In this document: piece by piece, positions 32,338 through 43,979 of the stretch
Layout of the letters: each line of letters opens with the position of its first letter
Position numbering within the stretch: position 1 is the stretch's first letter
Source of the DNA: Argyresthia goedartella
Taxonomy: Eukaryota; Arthropoda; Insecta; Lepidoptera; Argyresthiidae
Assembly (NCBI GenBank): GCA_949825045.1
Contig: OX463829.1
Coordinates: 23,158,715-23,222,714, forward strand
DNA: 64,000 bases
Direction of reading: 5' to 3'
Notes under the pieces: model-generated
The model's input: the letters and a program-made list of their open reading frames with translations, nothing else
Database searches by the model: none
Told to the model about the DNA's origin: nothing
Made by a program: the position numbers and the translations under genes

Positions 32338-32738
32338 AAAAAAACCGGTCAAGTGCGAGTCTAAATCGCGCACGAAGGGTTCCGTACCACCGTTCAATGG
32401 AAGCGATGGTGTGGAGTGAATAGTTTGGATTTTACACAGCAAAATATTGTTTACAAAGTTATTGGTGCGGTTACTTTTACACTCCATGTACGTAACCAGG
32501 TGCATCCATAAGTTTGTATGTGGTATTGTTGTATGGGAGCCCCCTTAAATATTTCTTTTATCCTGTTTTTTAGTATTTGTTGTTATAGCGGCAACATAAA
32601 TACATAATCTGTGAAAATTTCAACTCTCTAGCTAGCTAGGTTCTTGAGATACAGCCTGGTGACAGACGGACGGACGGACAGCGGAGTCTTAGTAATAGGG
32701 TCCCGTTTGGAACCCTTCGGGTACGGAACCCTAAAAAC
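32338..32738 (+). mobile_element. Lepidopteran interspersed repeat, full-length copy
   Basis: Head 'AAAACCGGTCAAGTGCGAGT', then 'GAAGGGTTCCGTACCACCGT'; tail 'TTCGGGTACGGAACCCTAAA'. It aligns with 14928-15341 end to end, including the 'TAGTTTGGATTTTACA' and 'TATAGCGGCAACA' blocks. Confidence 0.85.
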
Positions 32739-32789
32739 GACACTTAATTTGATATCTGAACAGATTTTAACAACACTAATCTAAGAACC

Positions 32790-32865
32790 ATCGCAGTGAA
32801 CCCGGGACCTCTCGCACGGTAAGCAAAGCCACAACCGCAGCGCCACAGAAGTTGTCATCCATGCA
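32790..32865 (-). repeat. SINE head remnant
   Basis: On the minus strand 'AGAGGTCCCGGGTTCACTG' is B-box-like and follows 'GCGCTGCGGTTGTGGC'. Only the tRNA-like part remains. Confidence 0.45.
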
Positions 32866-35689
32866 CACCGACAGACGCTTCAAACTTATAACACCCCTCT
32901 TTTGGTCGTCGCGGGTTAAAAACAATGAATTATTATAAATTCCTTGTTTTTAACCTTTAAGGTTTATACTTCCAGAAACGTAAGCACATATTAGTAGTTC
33001 ACGGAAAGAAAATAATTGCGTCTCTATGTACACTGAGACCGAGAAGCATAGATACTGTCGGTACAGTCATCACATTTGACCATAACAGACAATTTGTCAA
33101 GATAAGGCTAATTATGTGGAGTTATTATTATGTGGAGAGTTAATGGCATTGATATAAAGAAATAAATAATTAGGTATATATATAACAGTCATTGTGCTAG
33201 TGTTAATTCGCTTACCAATTAGAAAAGATCCAATCTTAATTTTCAATATTAGGTGATCAACCATGCCGCAAGTATGCAAACGCGAATAAATCAAAAGTAT
33301 TCTAATTTTGAAAGTTGCTCCACATCTACCAATTAGAGCTTTAGACTTAACTCGAAATTAATTACTGTTTCCAAAATGGGCATAAATTTTCATTGCGGTC
33401 GAAAAATAGAAATGGTGGAAGTTATGCCAAGCAAGGCAGTTAAGCTAAGGCGCTATTCAGAATGCAAAAATAACGTCGCATTGATTTATGCACAATGCCA
33501 TTATTTCTACCATGAAATCTACTCGCTCGACGCTAGCAGTGATTTTCCTATAAAAAGTCCAGAAAATGTTGGCATTCTAGAGTGTTCAATATATATAGAT
33601 ATTTATTTTTATCGCACACAGTGACTTTTATTGTGCTTTTGATTTATTGTCAAACAATTTGAGAGGTTAAAGGCACATCCGTTATTTCCGATTTTGCGCT
33701 TCACTGCAGGCACATATTTTATGCGATGGCGAATTTTATATTTTTCTACTTAACGTTTTCAACTTTCTTATTTGGAATCACAACAATAATATTTCACGTA
33801 GACTCGATAGAAGCATAAATATGTATGAAAACATATTTTAAACGAATAACTTCACCATTTAATACTAACAATCTTTGCACCGACACAAACACCAGAATCA
33901 TGTGAAGTTCAAAGGTGATTTTAAACAACAAAAATTCCCTTTGGCATGAATACTTCATGCTCCAACCTACGCAGGTTAATAAAACATGTTTTTGCGGGTC
34001 TAACCTTCAGCTTTACAGTTCCCAAAGCACTCGTTTCGAGGGATCAACATAAAATAAAGTATAAGTATCCTCATATGGCTGGTGGGTGTCGGGTTAGTTT
34101 TACGTGAACTTTGTCGTAACAGTCAGATTTCGTTATTGTTATTTTATTATCTATATACTCTCTTATAGTAGTGACCAAGTAGAATGTTTGATAGCAACAT
34201 TTTATTCAGGACGCGTCTATTTCTGCTCCACTTGTGATTGATTATAATTCGTCTGTGGCTCATTTTGCTACTAAAAATAGATGACAATGAATTTATTCTG
34301 TCTCAAATACTCGTAAGTATGAAACTTTACCTGAGTAATTTAATCAGTCATTATAAAAGTCCTATTCACTAGTATATGCACCTCTTTGTTGGATATTATT
34401 TACTGCAGTTTTCCAAGTAGAAGTATATTCTAAAGAGTGCAGTTCTCGTATGTCCTCATAATAACCACATGTGACGCAATTTCTCGTTGCTTGCTCATAT
34501 ATCCCTTGTCCTATTCTCACCATCTTTTATTTCCCTTGACGTAGCTTTGTTCCCACTCCAACGGCATTCAAAGGGGTTGCATAGACATGATCTATTCATG
34601 ACCTGCTTTTATAAGCATCAGTGGTGCCAGTTGAAGGCTTGTTATGTACAGTCGTAGCCATGCTTCAGCGATTATTATGTCCGCCAGTTGGATGCTTCGA
34701 GTTTATTTTAGAAAGAGAAAAGTCCCTACATAAACAAATGTTATGTAGTGACTTTTCTGTGACACTGTGAAAAAATGCGTTATATATTTTTTTATTAAAT
34801 TAACACGAGAAACTCACATGATATGCTCATTATTACTCCCTAACCAAGGCTCACTACCTGCTGTTTTATTGAATAAAAAAACTTCATCATAAACCTCAAC
34901 AGAAAGTTTCGTAGAGAAATCTCAATTTGTGCCCAAAACTCCCCTTGCATCCAAGGGTCGTATAAAGGGCAGAATAAAAGAAACAACACGGTCTGTGTGT
35001 TGTCAATAACACTGAGCCTGCGGATCCCTAAGGGTAGACAAAGTCATTCACCCCTGCCAACGATTTGAAAATGCTGAGATATCGAAATACAGGCATAAGG
35101 CAACCTCGCTTAATAAGTTTAAAGTGTTATCTTGCTAACTCACAATTTTCGAAATTTATCAGAAATATTAATGATACAAAGTCAAAATTTTAAGTCACAG
35201 TCGAACAATAATATGTATAATAATGTAATGCCTAATTTTCTTTTGTATTTTTCTCAATCTCAAAGATCTTCCACCATTAATAAATCCCAAAGAAAAAGGA
35301 GACATCGCCACAAGTACATGTTGGTCATTCCAAAAATATTAGGTACCGAATTCGTTTCCACTCTTCTTTTACAAGTAGTACATCTTCAGAGCTTCGTAGC
35401 GATGGCTCCAGCCCTTACGGACAATACTTGTTACGACGACCTGTGTTTATCCCTTTATTAGTGGCACAATGGTCAGGTGTTAGGAAGGTTGGATGTGTCA
35501 GCACTTTCGATTTTCGATAGAGGGGGGCCTTATTGGCTTTTGTTTTTAAAAGTTTGCACTTTGATTTTTATAGTTTTTAAAAGTTTATTTTTATTGGAAA
35601 AAACCTGAAAAATAATTAAAGCTAATAAGTAAATAAATAAAATAATATTAAATACTAAATAAAATAATATTAAATACACAAATCGAACT
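32866..35689. other. Long stretch without an assignable gene
   Basis: AT-rich DNA. Open stretches at 33376-33624 and 35132-35461 (82 and 109 codons) show no known domain, signal peptide or conserved motif and have the composition of noncoding DNA. A host gene's intron or intergenic DNA would look like this. Confidence 0.45.
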
Positions 35690-35905
35690 AGGCCCATAAG
35701 GCTTGTGTTATGGCTAGTACCCATAACACGACGAAGATATATTTAACAGAGATAAATACTTATGTAAATACATAGAAAACATCCAAGACTAAGAAACAAA
35801 TACAGGCTGATCACACAAATATTTTCCATTACCGGGATTCGAACCCAGGACCTTCAGCTTCATAGGCAGAGCAACCGCTAGGCTAAACCGGTCGTCGATT
35901 CCAAC
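35690..35905 (-). mobile_element. tRNA-derived SINE
   Basis: On the minus strand it begins 'GACGACCGGTTTAGCCTAGC' with B box 'GGTTCGAATCCCGG' and continues into 'TTTGTTTCTTAGTCTTGGAT', 'TTCTATGTATTTACATA' and 'AGTACCCATAACACAAGCC'. It is the same family, in opposite orientation, as 42985-43235. Confidence 0.8.
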
Positions 35906-37162
35906 AAACGTTAATGAATTAACATTGATTGGAATAATGTTTGTTCGTATATTTTAACAACATTAATTACCAGGTCATGCTGTTGGGCTGAAGCTAGGTC
36001 AGCAAACCTACAAGTTCAGCGGATTAACTTATTATGCACGATGAAATTTCGTTCAGCCGATGTGTAAGTCGGGGATATCTTTACTTTTGTTAGGTTAACG
36101 TTTTGTTTTGGCAATTGCTACCATGAAAACGTTGTAATGATCGTCTTTGTCGAAGCTATTTAACTAAATATCCCATACCAATGAAAGATTCTTGGTGATC
36201 CAAAGATCCAGAAGTGAAAGATCCACGAAATCTATGAAAGGATCACAACTTTATGGTCCACATTTCTTTAAACTTCTGATTACTCAGATCTAGACGTACT
36301 GTTTTTATACAATTTATCGTACTGTTCGTATCTCGCTGAGACAACAAAAACCTTTGTTTACTCATAGACTCATACGACGTTGCAACATTTTTTCGCAAAC
36401 ATCAAAGAATACGTATCTAAACCTGGGCATATTAGGAGAGTAAACAAGGCATTCGGTCCCAAAATAGAACAAAGATAGTTCTCCCTGAGGACTTTGCGGG
36501 ACAAATCCAGGGGTGAGGGGTCACTTCCAGTTTCAACATTCACTTATAACTTAGTCATCTGCTGCTGTCATAACTGAGACCCGTAAGTAAGCTATTTGAA
36601 AAGTCCCTTACTTTTGAAACATGAAAATGATGACCACACCAATCTGGAATCAAAATCTGGAAGAAATCAAACAATCAATCAATCAAGTGGCTGGAGGTTT
36701 TCCTATTCTACCTTTGTCGCTCGCTCTCGCCATCGACGCACCATTACGGCAGTGACTGACGCTCTATGACGCCATTAGAGCGAGGGCTAAGAAAACTTTG
36801 GCGTGTAGGAATCAATACATATTAAAAAATATCACAACCTAATTTTGTGCTTTTTGATAAAACCGACCCGGAAACGGTAACGGAAGAAACCCCTTACAGT
36901 GACCACATGCCTGTCAACCCTAATAGATTCTTCACCCCACAAAGCGATACGGCATATGAGATAAAATTCAATGCGTCCTTTTTTCTATACCTTTAAGAAC
37001 GTATAATAAGAATAACGGTAACGATGGCATACTTCTTTATAAGACTTGTAGGTTAGGTATCAGGTATATTCATCCCTACTATTCCTTTTATACATACTCA
37101 TATACTTTAGGCTTGTGTTTAAAACAAAAATTCCAAAAAATTTACGACCAATAAATTCGAAA
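35906..37162. other. No gene seen
   Basis: AT-rich, with a short GC-richer patch at 36715-36800 that includes 'GCTCGCTCTCGCCATCGACG'. No domain. Confidence 0.45.
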
Positions 37163-37435
37163 TGACTGCCAGAATTAGTAAATGATCACTAAATTGTGTT
37201 TGGATAAATGATCACCAAACTTTTTTTTATGTTTTGTGTACTTAATTTTATATTTTAAGTATTTTTTGTTGTTCTTACATGTTCAACCTAACTCGAAGGA
37301 TAAAGGGGGCTTCGCTTCGCTCACTCCCTTTGCCCTTCACCTAAGCTACCGCAGTATTTTGCCCTGATATTTTCTGCAACTTTTGATGATCATTCACCCA
37401 TTTTGGGTAAGAAAAATAAATTTTGGTGATCATTA
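37163..37435 (+). mobile_element. MITE-like repeat with GATCACCAAA ends
   Basis: It is bounded by AATGATCACCAAAC (37206) and the inverted TTTTGGTGATCATT (37420). The interior, 37255-37371, with 'GAAGGATAAAGGGGGCTTCG' and 'CACCTAAGCTACCGCAGTAT', is repeated at 42404-42522. Confidence 0.6.
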
Positions 37436-37477
37436 TATTTGTTGCCTATACTTTATTGCACACAGATACTTAGTAAA

Positions 37478-37645
37478 AAGGAGTCATTCCAGAAGTAGCA
37501 TTTGGCAGCTGTCAACAGTAGGGACAGAGCTATGAGTCGGTCTCCCTTCATTTTCTAAGTGAAACAAGGAGAAGAACATTGACGCAAAGCTATGTCCCTA
37601 CTTTTGACAAATGTCAAATGCCACTTTGTGAATGGCACCGCTCCA
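37478..37645. mobile_element. Foldback MITE, about 168 bp
   Basis: The left half 'GTAGCATTTGGCAGCTGTCA' with ACAGTAGGGACAGAGCTATG matches, inverted, the right half CAAAGCTATGTCCCTACTTTTGAC and 'AAATGTCAAATGCCACTTTG'. Roughly 55-bp imperfect inverted ends surround about 50 unpaired bases. No ORF. Confidence 0.7.
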
Positions 37646-37699
37646 TAGGTAGGTACACGGTACACGTTACGCAAATAAACATAGCATAATTGTGTACTC

Positions 37700-37797
37700 T
37701 ATATTTTAGTTTAACCTTATGTACGGCTGTGGACTTTGGTCAATAAATAAAATGTGCAAAGGAGATCTTATCTCTAAAAAGAGATTTCTTCCAGCAA
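37700..37797 (-). repeat. LINE 3'-end fragment with hairpin
   Basis: On the minus strand 'GCTGGAAGAAATCTCTTTTT' then AGAGATAAG (37753-37795), the hairpin of the 24693-28981 LINE, is followed by sequence ending near 'CATAAGGTTAAAC'. No coding part is attached. Confidence 0.55.
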
Positions 37798-38544
37798 ACG
37801 CTCATCATTTCGATTTTTAGGTATACTCAGGAATAAATCAGTATTCACTCTATTTTACTAATTCCTACAGTTGTATGGCCCATGGATGATAATGTAGAGA
37901 AACCCAAAGCCTGTTTGAATATTCTGATAGATGTGCCTATATGAAGATCACCTGGGTGCGAGCAGTATACCCTTTCTACACTAAGCTAAGCCAAGCGTCA
38001 ACTACGCCAGACATCGTATCGGTCATCAGGAATTACGAGAAGCGGTAGCCTCAGCTGGCCCTAGTGTAGGATAGTGCTCCACGAACACTCATAGTTAAGT
38101 GGAGTCGTCATTACGTGCGACCATGCATACTGGTTTCAGTGTCCCATTAGCTATACTATTTTACTTAAGCTTATTATCGTGAGTTTGAGTGGCAGTAAGC
38201 TATACTCAGAGTAAGTTAATAAATAGAGGGAGGGCCATTTTCCTTCAACAAAAGTTAATATACCGACACTCTTTACTCATACGGCCGTTTTACTTTGTAA
38301 GACTGAAACTAGTATAGTTTTGACAGGACATGTAGGATTCTTTTCGCGTACAATTTTAGTGACGATGACGATGGGGTAGGTATCGATATAAGTACGGCTA
38401 TCGACAAAAATGATAGATAGGTTACTTTGTTTATCGTTATTTTAGAAGACTGGTATTTGCCTATGAACTGATGATCATCATCATCATCAAAAGGTATTTA
38501 TTTCATAAAAGAAATGCATTAGATCCATATGAGGCACATGTTGG
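37798..38544. other. No gene seen
   Basis: Unassigned sequence. A short (ATC)n run lies at 38472-38490. Confidence 0.45.
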
Positions 38545-39052
38545 AGGGTGTATTGTAAGCCACTTTTAAAAAAACATAAAATACCTACATTTCCTTGCCT
38601 ATACATATTCGAAACATGCAAGTTTGTCAGGAAACATTTAGAGTTGTTTAAGCTACGGAATAACATTTTTAGACGAACAGCTACTCAAAGACCACTTGAA
38701 CTTCCCGGTCCTCGCCTAAAATTATTTACGAGAAATTTTATTATTATGGTTATACAGATATATACAGTGTACCCAAAAGTATTCAGGCTCAACCAACACA
38801 ATCCATCTCTACAAAATCGTTTACTTGGCTCGCAACAGAAGCATTCTACTCTATAGACGATTCTTTATAAAATGCAAATCAGTTAGGCAGATATTTACTA
38901 TGATTATTTTGTATTTGTTTTTATATGACATTGTGTTTTTATTATTTTGAATAAATTTTTGTATGAAATTGGGTAAATGAGCAGTATTTATAACAATTTA
39001 TCAACCATTGTAACCACATTTATGCAAATAAACGAATCTGAATCTGAATCAT
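38545..39052 (+). pseudogene. LINE ORF2 C-terminus and 3' UTR
   Basis: 'LLKKHKIPTFPCLYIFETCK' is followed by 'FVRKHLELFKLRNNIFRRTA' and 'LPGPRLKLFTRN', the C-terminal domain after the RT of CR1/Jockey-type elements. The frame stays open for 102 codons (38548-38856) with a shortened end. The 3' UTR runs to AATAAACGAATCTGAATCTG and stops in a GAATCT-repeat tail at about 39050. No RT catalytic motif is present: it is a short 5'-truncated insertion, apparently into the ATC-rich region. Confidence 0.7.
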
Positions 39053-39069
39053 CATAAGGCCTCTTACAT

Positions 39070-39696
39070 CTTGACAGATGGTTCAAGCAGCGTCTTTTTG
39101 AGAAAGGTATCGCAGCTAGTGGCTAAACACACCGATCTGTGAATGGCACCTTCGGCCGCACTTTCTGCACGCGTGCTCAGAGTCCATTGTGGCAGTCTCG
39201 CGGTTCTGTCTTATCGCTCGTTTTTCAGCTAGTTTGCGAAACCTGGTGTTATCGTGGGTTTCACATCCCTCTGAGATGGTCTTGCTCAACCCATCGTGGT
39301 CAGTTGCGAGACTCCCCCATGAGTTGCTCTCCTTGCCGTAAGCAACCATGTCACGCTTCACGCAATCCTTGAAGCGGAGTATGTCCGCTACAAGGATTGC
39401 GTGAAGTTACCTTACGCATCGCAAACACCACTTGGCTCAACAAAGTCTGTCTGGGCAAACGAGTGCTGTTCAACCGATGCACTTGCCCCAGTAACCGCAA
39501 GCATCATCATCTGGGCAGCTATCTCCAGCACTCTCTCGTTTGTTACCCTGTCCTTCCATTTTATGTTAAGAATGCTCCGAAGACAGCGCATGTGGTAATT
39601 GTTAAGACGACTTTCTTGCTTGGCATACGACGTCCAGGTCTCGGCTCCGTACAAGAGTATGCTCAGGGTACAAGGTATGCTCATAACCAATTTCAA
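39070..39696 (-). pseudogene. LINE ORF2 C-terminus with zinc-finger end
   Basis: Minus strand: 'ILLYGAETWTSYAKQESRLN' then 'YHMRCLRSILNIKWKDRVTN' (39600-39665), 'RVLEIA', and after a rearranged stretch 'VKRDMVAYGKESNSWGSLAT', 'RFRKLAEKRAIRQNRETATM' and 'CRKCGRRCHSQIGVFSH', a C2H2-like finger at the protein end (39119-39170). This order is typical of LINEs whose ORF2 ends in a zinc finger. An inverted duplication (39356-39406) disrupts the frame between the two parts. The intervening 'LRRLRWLGH'-type segment is missing. Confidence 0.75.
39356..39406. other. 51-base near-perfect hairpin inside LINE remnant
   Basis: CTTCACGCAATCCTTG and AGCGGA on the left pair with TCCGCT and CAAGGATTGCGTGAAG on the right, leaving one A-A mismatch and a 5-base loop, GTATG. 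One half fits the LINE reading frame and the other does not, so it looks like a templated inverted duplication. Confidence 0.85.
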
Positions 39697-40305
39697 ATAA
39701 TTGGTCGTATAGTTACTGAGTACCTGAGGGATGACCTAGTCATAAAGTGGGAGCGCAGCGCTTTGACAAATGTGTTAGCTCGTATTGCACATCGTAAAAA
39801 TCCGGTAAAAATCTCACTCTTCCAGGCACACTGCCAATTAATCTACACTGCAGCCTATGGGTCAACAATACCCAAAATATTCTCAACGCCCTGCTCGTCC
39901 AGTATAACAATGCTTTTAGTATGTTGCTGGGGCTAGTAGTATGCTACTCTAGTGCATCGGGCATGTTTGTTGAAGGACGTAGTGATGGATTCCATGCCAT
40001 CATACGTAAGAGAACGGCCTTCTACTGAAGTAGAACGCGTGGCAGGACCAACAGCGTTCTAGAGGTCATTGCAGGTCAGCTCAGACGGCTCAATACTCAA
40101 ACACTAGGTGAGTATTATGACTGTTTGTGACAGTGCGTGGAAAACAGAGCCGTGCGACAGGCAGGCCTATTTATTTGAAGTAGATTTAATTGAGTGTGAT
40201 ACGAAGAAACTAACAAAGATTAAGTATTTTGTATGTTACAAGCAAAATGTGGATCCATTTGTGCTTGGAAATAAAATTATTATTATTAAAAAATACACAT
40301 AATAA
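39697..40305 (+). pseudogene. LINE ORF2 C-terminal fragment (same family as 23640 and 28990)
   Basis: Plus strand: 'VTEYLRDDLVIKWERSALTN' and 'LARIAHRKNPVKISLFQAHC' (39710-39830), then out of frame 'YNNAFSMLLGL' and 'SSASGMFVEGRSDGFHAIIR' (39900-40010), 'NSVLEVIAGQ'. This is the thumb and C-terminus that follow the GLKYNEKK region of the family at 23640-24690. Two or more frameshifts and a stop are present. The 3' end is 'GGAAATAAAATTATTATTAT' at 40268-40290. Confidence 0.7.
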
Positions 40306-42403
40306 AATGTACAATTATTCAGCAATAAACAAATTGAACACTATTTTTTATTAGCACACAATTAATTATTAAGGATCACTAATCACGATTCAATTAATCA
40401 AATGCCCTTGACGTACCGTGACGAAGTAAAATATATTGAAAAATATCAGCAGGCATCTACGATAATTTTTATTGGGATATTTTGACGAATCGTGAATCCT
40501 GTGTGAATGAGCTATTACTCTAATGATGATAGATGTGAATGGAAGATTAGTGTTGGTATAGTAGTTTGTATAACTTTGCGATTTTTTTATTGCAGGTAAA
40601 ATCATCCTGTAATAAAATCTTCTTGAGAGCTCGCACGTGTTTTTGCCATCCAGCCGGATCCGCGAGATAACGCCGCAATCCACACATTTATCAATGGATT
40701 TTCAAGAGGAAATCTAAAGTTAAAAGGGTAATATTTAATCACACATCGAATTTCACATATCAATGTTACTTTGTGGAAAAAGGTTCATAAGAAAACAAAA
40801 AATAATTGCAATTAAGCACTATTATTTCTTACTACACAATGTATCGATAATATTTTTTTACATCACTATCGATGTTTCTTGGAAAAATCTGTAAAATATA
40901 AATTATTTTAAATACGCTACTATAAACATATTTCTGATAATTCTGGGCCGAAATAATCTTAATCCATATCCAATTAAATGTATAAAATAAAAGAAACCTA
41001 CGAATAACATCAATTATATTTACCTGTGGTAGCTGATGAATTCGCTTTAAAAGTTTTTATGATTTGTCATGTAAATTTTACTCTTTATGATAGCACACCA
41101 CATGGCAAATACTTTCTAATGCAATTTTATAATTTATCTCACTGATATATCACTTTTATAATAAAAACAACGTTTCCCGAAGGTTTCGATTTAGAATATA
41201 TTCTTTGTTTATGTTATGACTGTGACAGATCTCCTGTTCGATGCAATTGATATATATGACATGATAATAGTTCGTTGTTGTCTGACAAATCATACATACG
41301 ACGAGTATTACCTAATTCTGTAAAACAATATTAAACCAAAAAAAATACCTGGCGCTGGCGTTGTTGGAGGCAAACAGTTTCATTAATTTGAGGTTAGGTT
41401 AAAAAAACGTCACGTATTCATTCATTTACACTTAACACTGGTTAAATTAACCTCAAATGAGGTAAGCACGCCATATATTATAAGTAAATAGAATTTGACA
41501 ACTTTGACCCAGCGCCATCTACAATGAGCTTTGAAATTAGGTGCCCTTGGTGTGACTTTGAACAACTTCCTTTAAATTTATAAATTTAAAACGATGCTAT
41601 TCCATCTCGTCCACTCGGTAGTTGCCTTAAAATGAAACTTTGCAGATCAATTAAGGTGTCCCACAATATCGTCGTTATATTTTTTTTATAAATAAGCAAC
41701 GTAAAATGATTCTTAGCTGACTTTCCTAATATCGACAATGCAATGAAAATAATTCACTTCGTCTCAATAACACACCCCACAAAGTGCATAAGACAATAAA
41801 ACAGGCATGGAATATTATTATATGCAGAACCGACTTTAAGGGGCTCAACGGAATATCTACCAACTTACAACCACAATCTTGGGAGCAATATGAGATCTTA
41901 TTCCGTTTGGAGAAGCCTCACAACAATGTATCAGATAAGGTTGGCTACACAGTGAATGCTTTTTCTATATTGATTTATGGTCAAGTACAGGGTTGCTTAT
42001 GTTCTTCAGAAGTTCTCCCGCAACCCGTGTAGAAGCAATAAATGTAAATTGGCGCGGAAAACGGTTTAGTGCCGTGTTTTATATTTATTGGATTTGTTCG
42101 TGTGGAAAAATGATCGCAATTCGGAAACTTTTTACGTTCGTGATTAAGCGCCTTTTTCTTCGGCTTGATCTGCATTTTCATGGCCGGAACTGGTTGCCCG
42201 AGGATTCCTGAAATTCAGCTAAGATTTTTTCGTTGGCGCAGCAGTGGAAAATAATACCCAAAATGGCAGTTGCAAGTTCCATGGGGTCTTTACATGACAT
42301 CTACTCGACGTACTCGTACCAAAGCATTTAAAAAAAGGCTAGTATTTAATCGCACATCAAAAATAATGATTTTCACAGTAAAAAAGGATCAGCAAATCAT
42401 TTT
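40306..42403. other. No assignable gene
   Basis: AT-rich. A 97-codon minus-strand open stretch (40390-40683) includes a short GC-richer piece at 40610-40680, but shows no domain I can defend. Near 41395 and 41450 'TTTGAGGTTAGGTT' and 'AACCTCAAATGAGG' form a weak inverted pair, and 41510-41525 has 'AGCGCCATCTACAATG', a common short motif. Confidence 0.4.
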
Positions 42404-42522
42404 TTATGTTTAAGTATTTTTTGTTGTTCTTATATGTTCTACCTAACACGAAGGATAAAGGGGGCTTTGCTCACCCCCTTTACCCTTCACCTAAGCTACC
42501 GCAGTATTTTGCCATGATATTT
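42404..42522 (+). repeat. Second copy of the 37255-37371 repeat core
   Basis: 'TAAGTATTTTTTGTTGTTCT', 'CGAAGGATAAAGGGGGCTTT' and 'CACCTAAGCTACCGCAGTAT' align in order with 37257-37360, at about 90 % identity by eye. The flanking GATCACC ends of the first copy are replaced by an inverted 'GATCAGCAAATC' / 'TTGCTGAGCAAATC' pair. Confidence 0.65.
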
Positions 42523-42984
42523 GCTCTAAAAATCAGTAAATTTGCTGAGCAAATCAGTATTATTGATGTGCAGTTTAGTATTTCCCTTAAAATACTCTTT
42601 TCGTATCAATAATAAAGTGTCAAGCCCATACGGGGTGGCAAAAAGCACTTTAGGCAGTACTTTGGCAGGTTTAGTCAATAATTTGGTTCTATATTCCACT
42701 TTAAGGCAAGCCCATCGCCGCTCCAAATTTTCAGAAATTACCACCCCCGATATCTAACTTAATTTACAACTTGATGGATAAGTCTCATCAATTTTGTTAA
42801 TGAACTTGCTTAATCATCGGCCTGGCATTTGACCGCCGATAATTTGATGAGGGATAGGGATCGACAAACAATATCTGCATTAGGGTCCTATTTCGTATTA
42901 GCTAAAGAGTTTGCGTTCCGTGTTTGCCCAAACGTTTGGAGTGTGCATATGTTGACTGAGTCAATGATATTGGGCTATTATTTG
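42523..42984. other. No gene seen
   Basis: Unassigned AT-rich sequence between two repeats. Confidence 0.45.
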
Positions 42985-43235
42985 GGACGACCGGTTTAGC
43001 CTAGCGGGTAGTGACCCTGCATTCGAAACTGACGGTCTTGGGTTCGAATCCCGGTAAGGGCAAATATTTGTGTAATGAGCATGAATATTTGTTTCTTAGT
43101 CTTGGATGTTTTCTATGTATTTACATAGGTATTGATCTATTATATACTATTAAATATATCGTCGTCGTCTAGTACCCATAACACATTGTGCCTTGTTGAG
43201 CTTACGGGCCTAGTTCGATTTGTGTAAGATTGTCC
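42985..43235 (+). mobile_element. tRNA-derived SINE
   Basis: Head 'GGGACGACCGGTTTAGCCTA' with an A-box-like stretch and B box 'GGGTTCGAATCCCGG' (43031-43045), body 'TTTGTTTCTTAGTCTTGGAT', tail 'CTAGTACCCATAACACATTG' to 'GGGCCTAGTTCGATTTGTGT'. It aligns with the inverted copy at 35690-35905. Confidence 0.85.
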
Positions 43236-43559
43236 GAGTTACTACAAAAAATGTTACACATAGTTTAACCTCAAAATAAAACGTCAAATCCTATACATTT
43301 TTGTTTTTAAACAAGTGCTGAGAACAGGAGTTTATTTTTTTGTGGTAAACTCCTAATTTTTATAATAAAAAATAGAAATATTATGGGAAAACAGGAAGAT
43401 GCAACCAACTAACTTATTTTATGAATAATAGCTAGGCGCATTGAGATATCGAACGTTACACTTGGTATAGCAATAATTATGGCAAACTTATATTGTCGAT
43501 GTTCCAGACGAATCTTTACATTTATGCAATGAAAGTAAAAATTAAATATTTATAAAAAT
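43236..43559. other. No gene seen
   Basis: AT-rich sequence without features. Confidence 0.45.
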
Positions 43560-43890
43560 CAATATGTTGGTCTCGCTAAAACTCAAAAAATCCCTGACCG
43601 GTTTACCTACTACTTATTTTGTTAAATTTTTCGCACTCCGGACGAGTTTAACCTCTCAAAGACCGAGGGCAGTTGGGACGGGTCGCGACTTTGAACCTTA
43701 TTCCATGGTAATAAAATTTAAAACCTATAAACCTATATTCAAGAGGTGGTTAAAATAAAATGAAGAAGAGAGAGAGAGTGCTTTTCTCTTGTTAGAGATA
43801 AGCTCGCCTTTGAACACTTTTATCTTATGAGTTTTCTGTATTTGCAGTACAACAAATAAATTATGAAATAATGATGAAAAATCCAAATAA
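43560..43890 (+). pseudogene. LINE ORF2 C-terminal end and 3' UTR
   Basis: The last codons read 'ALRTSLTSQRPRAVGTGRDF' and 'YKPIFKRWLK' with a stop at about 43758, then a 3' UTR with the hairpin 'CTCTTGTTAGAGATAAGCTC' (43784-43806) and 'AACAAATAAATTATGAAATA'. The hairpin and its position match other LINE tails in the window; the protein part alone would be weak evidence. No catalytic motifs are included. Confidence 0.5.
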
Positions 43891-43979
43891 ACTAACTTAA
43901 ATAAAAAATGTGTTAAAAAAAATGGAAGTTCAGCCTTCTCACACTAGATAGCATTGGTAAATGTATACCAATAGTACAG

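Noticed and set aside
35132..35461. 109-codon plus-strand frame as a host gene
   Set aside because: Asn/Ser/Leu-rich without motif; no splice or promoter evidence.
40390..40683. Possible zinc-finger (THAP-like) exon on the minus strand
   Set aside because: Only a W-I-A-A-L-like fragment in another frame resembles such domains; the cysteine and histidine pattern is absent.
43005..43045. tRNA gene
   Set aside because: The B box is intact but the cloverleaf cannot be closed convincingly and the sequence continues into a SINE body shared with 35690-35905.
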